Shown one piece after another: positions 58,401-64,000 of a stretch of 64,000 nt of DNA. This DNA comes from Tetmemena sp. SeJ-2015 (Eukaryota > Ciliophora > Spirotrichea > Sporadotrichida > Oxytrichidae): contig JAJKFJ010022041.1 in assembly GCA_027382625.1 (NCBI GenBank), forward strand, positions 1-64,000, read 5' to 3'. Numbering within the stretch: the stretch's first letter is position 1; each line of letters starts with the position of its first letter. Both the position numbers and the translations under genes were made by a program. The notes below the pieces were generated by a model. That model saw only the letters and a list, made by a program, of their open reading frames with translations. It was not told the origin of the DNA and did no database searches.

Positions 58401-61400
58401 CAGTGCTGACTAGAATGTTCACAAACTATCTACAAATTATGTCTTACGCTGCAAGTTTCAATCTTGGTTGGCCTGAGTCACTCAAGAATCTCTATGATTC
58501 AATTTCTATCATCGCTTAGTCTACAGACTCGGCATTTTCACTAGACTGTTTCTTCGATAATTCTCAATCTTTAGTTTAAAAAGATATTACTAATGTTTAA
58601 TTCAGGCGTAAATGACATGACCAACAAGACTCCTACCTTCTTCTTGAAAGCACTTATGTTGCTAATTTTGCCTCTTTTTGCTCTAGTGTTGATCTTCTCG
58701 TTCTGGGGAGTAGCCTATCTGCTTAAGAAAATAGACAAAGAAGCATTTGCAAGGAACTCTATCGTCTCTATTATTGTGGTCATTTTCTTGGCACATACCA
58801 CTTTGACCTATAATATTATAAGTTAAAATAAATGTTTGTGATCCTCTAATGCCTTTTCCATGATGAATTGCTATGAAATCGAGCCAAGCGAATAGTGGCT
58901 GCTTGCTGATCTTCAAATTCAGTGTTGGAACAGTACTCATACGAGATGGTTCTTCATAGTTGGGCTCCCTATGTTGATTTTATGGGTCATTGGAATGCCA
59001 GTGCTAGCATTTTCAATTATGTTCTTCAACAGGTCCAAGCTAAATGATGAAAAGTTCTTCAGTAAGTACAGAATGCTCTACTAAGGATTAAAGAGGAAGC
59101 ATTTTTACTGGGAGATCGTTAACACGTTCAGAAAAATTGCCATCGTTTCCATCAACGTGTTCTTGTCTCTCTATCCTGACTATATCAAAGCTATCTATGC
59201 CATGCTTATATTTAACTAAGTTAAACATAGGTTTTAATATGCTGATGTTAGCAATTATTTTCAAGTTGTAGGAGATTTTGTAACCCTACGAAATTCCAGT
59301 CTTTAACTGGATCGAACAAAGAGAACAAATAGCCTCTATCGTTACATTTTATGCAGGCCTGTACTTTGTGAAAGCAGATGTTTCAGAGATCTTCAAGTAT
59401 GTTATCATTATAATAGTGTTCTTCGTAAATGCGTGGTTCCTTGTGCTTTGGTCTTTTGTGGCTATAAACACTTTCAAATGGAAGTGGTCCAAGAAAGTTG
59501 CTCGCATCCTTAAGAAGATCATTTGCAAAAGACTCAAGGAGGAGCATCTCAAGCATTTATCTTTTATTAATAAGTTATTAAGCCAGTTGACTAGGATGCA
59601 CTAGGAATGTCTGGAAATACCACTTTCAACACTAAAGCTGGCTCTATGAGCATGCCCAAGCTTGCAGAAGATGCATCGGAAGATGGTCAGAGTGAAAGTA
59701 AGTTAAAGAGAAAGCACACCTCTACAAAGTCTAAGATGAACTCTAAGCAAAAGGACTATTCCATTGGATATGAAGAGGGCCCTAATGACTAAGGAGATAT
59801 AGCTTTTATAGTCTTTAATGTTCTCCTATTTTAAGATAATGACAAATCGAATGTGCTTGATGAGACAGGCAATCCTTTGAAGTAAAAGGGAAAGAAGACA
59901 GTTAAGAACATGGATGATGACTTTAACTAAATTGAGGTTGTCAATGGCGATGACGAGCCTGATGGAGATTTTGTTAAAGAGAGGAGATCCAAGAAGTCTA
60001 AAGTCTCAGGCACTCACAAGAAAAAAACAGACAAGTCAAGCAGCAACGATGGAGGCAAGAATAATTAAACTCAGACCTCCAAAGAAACAGGACTCAGAGG
60101 ATCTATCATAGCTGATCCTTCAAAGGCAAATAAGCAAAAGTCTCATGAAGGCACTACTTCATCATTTAGTGAGTTCAGTGAGAAATTTAAAATATACACA
60201 AGGATAACTCGTAAATAAATAACGGCAAAGAACAGAAGATGAAAGACATTAATGACAGTTCTGATGGGGATTTTGATACAGTTGGAGCTTCTTAGTTCTA
60301 AAAGACAGGATCAGGAGGTTCAAATCATTTATTATAGTAGAAATATTTTTGAATATAGTCGATTTAGATGGAAGAGATGCCCCTTCAAAGTCAAATATTA
60401 GTGCTTCGAAGTCCTCTAAAGAGAAGAAGGCAGTCAAAGAAGTTAAAGAGTTCTCTATCAATGATGAGGATACATTTTTATAAGTTAAGAATTTTAAAAT
60501 GAGGATGACAGTGGAATGAGACTTTCAGATACTGACAAGAGTCCTTATTAAAATTAAAAGCAAAAACGAAATGACTACGAGTAAAATGCAGACTTAGCAG
60601 AGCCTTCAATAGATAAATCTAAGAAGAAAAAGAAGGCCAAGAAAACCAAAAAGAAGAAGACTAAGCAAACTGCCAAAGCATAAGATTAATTTATCCTCTT
60701 TAGTTAAAATTTTACAAAGATGAATCTGATGACAGCAATGATAATTATGATGAAAAGCAGAAGTCAAAGCAAACAAGGAATCTTGAGAATACTCATAGTT
60801 TCAATGATACCAACGACAATTTGAATTTCTAGTCGACAACTCAAAACTTGAGAATCCCTTACTCGACAAGTATGCCAAAAGGATAAGAAGGAAAGCAATA
60901 ATCTTTGAAAGTGAAGTCTGAGAAGCAAAGACCTCCTGCTGGTAAAATTATTGGCAATGCTATGTCTTATGGATTCGGAGCAAACAGTGGATTCTCAGCC
61001 AATGGAGAGCCCCTCTCTTCATCAGATTTGTCAGTTGAGGAGAACAGAGTTTACACTATTAAAAAGAAGGCAACCGCACAGAGAAGCCAATCTCCGAGCG
61101 GCAATTTCAAGGAGTCCTCCACTTATCAACCACCTTCAACTGCCGGTCCGACTAAGCACAGAAACCAGGTTTAAGGAAAACCAGTAAAGGCCAAGAAAAA
61201 TAATTATGCCAATAGTGATGACTGAAACTTTATTGAAATTTTTTAAGCTTTCATTTGATGACAGTGAAGATGATAAAAACCAGAAGAACCGCCTTATAGT
61301 TCATGATCGAACGTAATTAGGATGACTACACATATAATCAATTTTCAATTCTTATTATTATTCATTTAAAGGGCTCTAATAAAACTAAGCCAAATGTGCG

Positions 61401-62096
61401 CTCTCATTGTTGCTCTGCCACTAGGTTCTAAGACTTCATTTAATCGAGCTTTTCACTTGTTTCGTTGATTTCAGGCTTACACACTTCTCTGTGCCATTTG
61501 AGAAAAAGGATTTGATGCTTGTCTTTGTCGTGATCTCTGAATTCTCTATTCTCGTTGCTCCATAGAATACATCTCATTTTCAATTTGTCTCTACAATTGA
61601 TTGAGGGCTTCACAAAGTCTCATGTAATTCGAAGTTGGCTTTCCTTTGTTTTCAGTGCTCTCTCGGTAGTTGGAATTTGACTACACCAAGGTAATTGCCA
61701 TCTTATCTGTAAGAGGCATAAATCTTGCCAAGAGTAGTTCTAGAGTTGGTGGTCTTGGACAAGGTAGAGGTCTCATCTCTTAGTTGAAGGGCGACAAAAT
61801 GATCCTTAAATCACACCAGGGATGTATTCTTGCAGCAAGCCAAGTAGTAATGCTTCCTCAACTCAGCTTCATAAAGATCAAGACTGGAATTTATGCTTTG
61901 GGTTCGCTGCTCAACTTTAGACTTGGAATCCAACATTTTTGGTATATAAATTTAAATAATAAGACGTTTTTCTTTATCAATTAAAACCACTTCCACAATT
62001 ACGTTCGATCATGAACTATTAGCGATGTTCTCTCTATGTCTGAGGACTAAAAGCCCTAGTCCTAGCAATAGAAGAGAAGATTATGAGTTTATAAAT
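49414..62096 (+). CDS. Giant receptor-like protein: signal peptide, Cys-rich head, beta-helix-type repeats, Cys-rich module, multi-pass membrane region, charged tail
   Basis: ATG 49414, after loss of a 9-bp IES, gives MNLKKTKLLLSILILCLGVG, a signal peptide, then a Cys-rich head (NCKTCVGTATACSSCNYEFQ). From about 50500 to 57480 the protein is a long series of short Asn/Ser/Thr-rich beta-strand repeats (FSNVTISNIQVSSDSM; NYLMSALLNSDFNIDQLFIS), typical of a right-handed beta-helix. A second Cys module (VGEALQQQKCVQCPIGKFQL, TTCLNCPTNAVCPGGSIISV) lies at about 57750-58070. Hydrophobic segments follow (58230-59500; MSLRLVGIGLCLILALSLLI, FLKALMLLILPLFALVLIFS), then a Lys/Glu/Ser-rich cytoplasmic tail ending SEDQKPQSQQQKRRL and TGA 62094-62096. 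Large proteins of this layout are common in ciliates; their ligands are unknown. It is interrupted by many IESs and by two related transposons (54213-56285, 61297-62018) whose removal restores the frame. Confidence 0.72.
49417..49425. other. 9-bp IES at the start of the receptor gene, pointer AAT
   Basis: AAT occurs at 49417-49419 and 49426-49428. Unexcised, ATG is followed by AAT TGA. Excised, the protein begins MNLKKTKLLLSILI, a good signal peptide. Confidence 0.6.
49597..49619. other. 23-bp IES, pointer GATT
   Basis: GATT occurs at 49597-49600 and 49620-49623. Removal joins LLEC to DSNCKTCVGTATACSSC, keeping the Cys spacing of the head module. Confidence 0.7.
54210..54212 (+). repeat. TTA target-site duplication, left side of TE1
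   Basis: TTA precedes the left inverted repeat of TE1 and is repeated at 56286-56288. Collapsing to one TTA gives Q V S K T Q N L L E in the host gene with no frame change, so the duplication can serve as an IES pointer. Confidence 0.8.
54213..54235 (+). repeat. TE1 left terminal inverted repeat
   Basis: TAGTACAGGATCGAATGTAA and following bases. It pairs with the right end (56263-56285) at TAGTACAG and TGTAATT with a few internal differences, and is closely similar to the TE2 termini. Confidence 0.8.
54308..55018 (+). CDS. TE1 accessory ORF (unknown function)
   Basis: Intact frame of 236 codons from ATG 54308 to TGA 55016-55018, reading TAA/TAG as Gln. It starts MDSKSTVDQLSKCINSKSEL, continues YEAALRNHYFLPSFKSKLVT and DIRLLPCPRPPTMDVLVKKL, and ends in a basic/Gln-rich helical tail (EARNKIEKQIEKEKQQMEER). 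A decayed homologue with the same start and LPCPRPPT motif is in TE2, so the ORF belongs to the family. No domain recognised. It points towards the transposase gene (convergent). It could be a DNA-binding or regulatory partner of the transposase, but nothing in the sequence proves that. Confidence 0.72.
55129..56220 (-). CDS. TE1 transposase, Tc1/mariner-IS630 superfamily (DDE), with one in-frame TGA
   Basis: Minus strand from ATG 56220 (MESKSTKPSRKRKFSAFDPA). A helix-turn-helix region (LTYSEVARILGL..EGAVNM) is followed by the catalytic core. First Asp in HVVYLDESTFNAW (about 55530). Second Asp in IILMDNLSIHK (about 55270). Glu in PYSCALNPIERLWAILKQEW (about 55170), with 33 residues counted between second Asp and Glu. 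TAA and TAG Gln codons lie inside the core. A TGA at 55906-55908 interrupts the helix-turn-helix, most simply a CGA to TGA change, so this copy may be inactive. No TGA is met soon after the Glu motif; the frame stays open towards the accessory ORF, so the exact C terminus is unclear. Like the accessory protein, it starts M-D/E-SKST. Confidence 0.8.
56263..56285 (-). repeat. TE1 right terminal inverted repeat
   Basis: Read on the minus strand from 56285: TAGTACAG, then TGTAATTAGG. TTA follows on the plus strand at 56286-56288. Confidence 0.78.
56286..56288 (+). repeat. TTA target-site duplication, right side of TE1
   Basis: Second copy of TTA. Host coding resumes immediately as TTAGAACTTGCTTGAG, in frame with the segment before 54210. 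Confidence 0.8.
58080..58205. other. AT-rich insert with homopolymer runs in the receptor gene
   Basis: Between the second Cys-rich module (CHACVRQS) and the first membrane segment (MSLRLVGIGL) lies a run of A/T homopolymers with a CCCCC tract. It is an IES, or poorly assembled sequence; no pointer identified. Confidence 0.45.
61216..61255. other. 40-bp IES near the 3' end of the receptor gene, pointer TGATGAC
   Basis: TGATGAC occurs at 61216-61222 and 61256-61262. Unexcised, translation stops at a TGA just after NSDD. Excised, it continues NSDDSEDDKNQKNRL. The 7-bp pointer makes chance unlikely. Confidence 0.8.
61297..62018. mobile_element. TE2: internally deleted non-autonomous relative of TE1
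   Basis: 722 bp, bounded by perfect 22-bp terminal inverted repeats beginning TAGTTCATGATCGAACGTAA (plus at 61297; minus from 62018) and flanked by TTA at 61294-61296 and 62019-62021. The ends differ from the TE1 left end at only a few positions. It holds a decayed copy of the accessory ORF, oriented as in TE1 relative to the matching end, and lacks the transposase. Removing TE2 plus one TTA joins KNQKNRL to SDVLSMSEDQKPQ, giving the receptor its C terminus and stop at 62094-62096. The precise frame restoration supports developmental excision through the TTA repeat. Confidence 0.82.
61471..61936 (-). pseudogene. TE2 accessory ORF relic
   Basis: Minus strand from ATG 61936: MLDSKSKVEQRTQSINSSLD and LYEAELRKHYYLACCKNTSL, then TGA. 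In another frame it continues MRPLPCPRPPTLELLLARFM, and QRQIENEMYSMEQREQRIQR to TGA 61471-61473. It aligns with the TE1 accessory ORF at the start, at HY.L, at LPCPRPPT and in the charged helical tail, with one frameshift and internal deletion. Confidence 0.72.
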
Positions 62097-62500
62097 TTTT
62101 CCTTCCATTTATTTCTCAATAAATAGAATAAATTATTAAAAAATAGTCTCTATTTCTTATTAAAAATTATTATTATTATAACAGAGATAGAGAATTAACT
62201 ATATAGCAAATATTATTTTAATAATTCTCTGATAAAATAAAATTAGAACTCTAATAGTTCATTTATATGGGAATTGAGAAGATTAAAAGAATAATACTCC
62301 AAGATGGCTGCCGATATTTTTATAGTTTAGGTTTCCATTCGCGGAGGTTCTGAAAATGTGATGTGGTAAACCTCCTATAGTGTGAGTAGTACGTAGTAGA
62401 TGATTAAACCGCATCACGATTTTAGAAGCCGTTCTCGATTATGATTAGAATAGAGTTGGAGTGGTCGCTGTCTAATAGCTATATTAAATATTAAAGCCAC
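62097..62500. other. AT-rich region grading into GC-richer sequence
   Basis: Follows the receptor stop. The first 180 bases are A/T-rich. From about 62280 the base composition shifts to more G+C. No gene recognised. Confidence 0.4.
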
Positions 62501-62629
62501 TATGCGGCTACCCGCAATCGCAAGCAGCCAGAGCCGGATTTGTGCGATGAGCCGGTATTCTGGGAACGGAAGCGCCCCAAGCAATCACGAGCAGCGGCCA
62601 TTTAAGGAGTGTTACATGTTGCTGGCGGA

Positions 62630-62998
62630 TCAGATAGCGGCGATCTGCGGTGGCTTTCCGCTCCCAGTTCGATCTTGCTCTGGATAAGGACATCCAGATT
62701 TATTGATTGATTCCAATGGTGGCCCGAACAGAGCAAGTTAGCCACGCTGTTGCTTCGCTTTCAAGTGCGGGGAATAGCTCGCAGAGCCGCCAGTGTCTGT
62801 ATATAGGTCTACTTGACATCGGACTCGCTTAGCTGTCCATCTCCCATAGCTCTGTAAAGCCTCCAGCGTCTCCAGCGCTTCCATTTTAGTTTTTTTATTT
62901 TCGGGGTTTCGTGGTCCCTTCGGCCATTCGGGTGCCCTAGTGTTGGGATGCTGGGCGAGTCTGCGATTTATGTCTTTAAATATCTGATTATAAGCCAT
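62630..62998 (-). CDS. Unrecognised ORF in the GC-richer 3' region
   Basis: Open from ATG 62998 to TGA 62630-62632 with the ciliate code (122 residues). It starts MAYNQIFKDINRRLAQHPNT and continues RAPEWPKGPRNPENKKTKME and ESINKSGCPYPEQDRTGSGK. An in-frame TGA immediately precedes the ATG. No domain recognised. In this base composition, with only one stop codon, an ORF of this length is not by itself strong evidence, so it is listed as a candidate germline-limited gene or transposon remnant. Confidence 0.3.
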
Positions 62999-63466
62999 TC
63001 ACTTCACGTGATGCTGACCTGAAACTATTGGGAAGATCGATATGATCCACCAAGGAGAGGTTTACTTACAGTCATAATGGATGGGCTTCTATAAGCTCAT
63101 TATGACAGATCCCACAATCGATGATAGAGTGTAGCGAGAGTGACTTAGATTGTCTTGATAGAACAAATTACCTTATGAGACTTCTCAGTGCTACAGGTGT
63201 GTAGAGATGCAAGCCTAGCCATGGGCTGTTAAGAAGGAGCTATTAGTGAGAAGGTTAGGGACTTGCAATGCTCGGGTAGGGAACCAAGATGGAGCGAGCT
63301 TGAGCGTATCAGGACTTGGATCGCGGCGACCGCTCTGTCGAGGGACTGCGCAGTTCCAAGCAACGAAGGCTTTCTCTTCCCACCTCTGTAATGCGACGTC
63401 GAATAGGTTCGTGATCCTGAGGCCCAAGCTAACTTATGTGTGTAAAGGAGTACATGCATCAGCACT

Positions 63467-63998
63467 TTGCCATTCGGGCTAGAGCTCCCTTTGAGCCTGG
63501 TTATGATACTCAACCGAGGCTCGCAATATTTCATCGTAGTGCATCTGAAGACGGAGTACGCAACTCTTTCACCAGGAACATTATGGGGCAGGGGTACAGG
63601 AAGTGAGATTGGAAAACGTCAGAAGCTCGGATCCGTTATTCTGGATTGAGTTATTCAGTTAGGAAGATTAGAGTCGGAAGTGCGCCACCTGTACGACCTG
63701 TAAGCTAGCACAGCCACGATCGTATTCGGGCGCTTGTAAGAAACAGGCGACGAGAGAGAGCGCTATACTAATAAACACAATCGCAGTATTATGACGTAGT
63801 TCAAGTAGCTACAGGACTTCATCAACCGTGGTGTTGTAAAGAGCAGACGTGTTGAAAAGGCTGAGTTTGGAATGGTTGATAAGGGGTAAGGATATTTCGG
63901 TTCTCGACTCTTTTGTGGTAGACGGCCCATTCGTGCGCTTCGTCACTTCCTCGTATTCTGTGAACGGTGCACCGTAGAACGGGGACGGCTATGACTGA
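63467..63998 (+). CDS. Possible germline-limited ORF, interrupted by one TGA
   Basis: The plus-strand frame from ATG 63467 (MPFGLELPLSLVMILNRGSQ) reaches a TGA at about 63647-63649 and then continues in frame (VIQLGRLESEVRHLYDLQAS, RYTNKHNRSIMTQFKQLQDF, VVKSRRVEKAEFGMVDKGQG) to a TGA near the window end. The second part is heptad-like and looks coding. It may be a decayed mobile-element gene. Not assigned to any family. Confidence 0.28.
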
Positions 63999-64000
63999 GA

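Noticed and set aside
61297..62018. Reading the 22-bp inverted repeat as a scrambled-MDS pointer with an inverted last exon
   Set aside because: The same sequence forms the ends of TE1, both elements have TTA outside the repeat, and removing the whole element restores the receptor frame; the inverted-exon reading gives a poor protein.
1..64000. Pervasive TAA and TAG codons suggesting that every gene is a pseudogene
   Set aside because: They fall inside conserved domains (cyclase, DDE transposase, PHD, MRTO4) at Gln-compatible positions while TGA marks ends; this is the spirotrich/Tetrahymena-type code, not decay.
1..64000. CRISPR arrays, rRNA, tRNA genes or bacterial-type operons
   Set aside because: No regularly spaced exact repeats, no cloverleaf or rRNA core motifs, and no ribosome-binding or operon signals were recognised; the content is ciliate.

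Overview
The window reads as germline (micronuclear) DNA of a spirotrichous ciliate of the Oxytricha/Stylonychia/Tetmemena type. Three observations support this. TAA and TAG lie in frame inside recognisable domains (read as Gln), while TGA ends the genes. Introns are tiny GT-AG units of about 29-56 nt. Coding segments (MDSs) are also broken by AT-rich inserts bounded by short direct repeats (pointers), and removing one repeat copy plus the insert restores the reading frame (internal eliminated sequences, IESs). The genus is inferred, not proven.

Layout. 0-9 kb: a soluble adenylyl cyclase (ADCY10)-like gene that is scrambled. Its first half (C1 cyclase domain) is on the minus strand at 8.2-8.9 kb and joins by a GAAAT pointer to the plus-strand remainder that starts at 298. 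A beta-propeller/helical-repeat gene sits between the two halves. 9-13.4 kb: a Q/S/K-rich plus-strand gene I do not recognise. 13.5-20.4 kb: an HMG-box plus histone-fold protein, a CHY zinc-finger protein, the ribosome-assembly factor MRTO4, and a PHD/extended-PHD chromatin reader. 20.6-28.6 kb: a giant secreted or surface protein (LNR, EGF-like, filamin-like and PA14 modules) on the minus strand. 28.7-30.1 kb: small genes and a kinase-like fragment. 30.1-37.6 kb: two tandem CHFR-like FHA-RING ubiquitin ligases; the first holds kb-scale germline DNA with decayed repeats. 38.4-47.4 kb: several low-complexity Q/N/S-rich genes. 47.4-49.4 kb: low-complexity, poorly supported sequence.

49.4-62.1 kb holds one very large receptor-like gene: signal peptide, Cys-rich head, beta-helix-type repeats, second Cys-rich module, multi-pass membrane region and charged tail. 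Two copies of one transposon family interrupt it. TE1 (54213-56285) is full length, with a Tc1/mariner-IS630 (DDE) transposase and an accessory ORF. TE2 (61297-62018) is an internally deleted relative. Both have matching terminal inverted repeats beginning TAGT, and both are flanked by a TTA duplication. Removing each element plus one TTA restores the host reading frame exactly, so the target-site duplication can act as the IES pointer. This is the most interesting system in the window.

62.1-64 kb is visibly more GC-rich, like the interior of TE1, and is probably germline-limited. Exact MDS borders are stated only where a pointer could be read and the frame checked. Other gene spans include unresolved IESs. 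Every alignment and homology call was made by eye.
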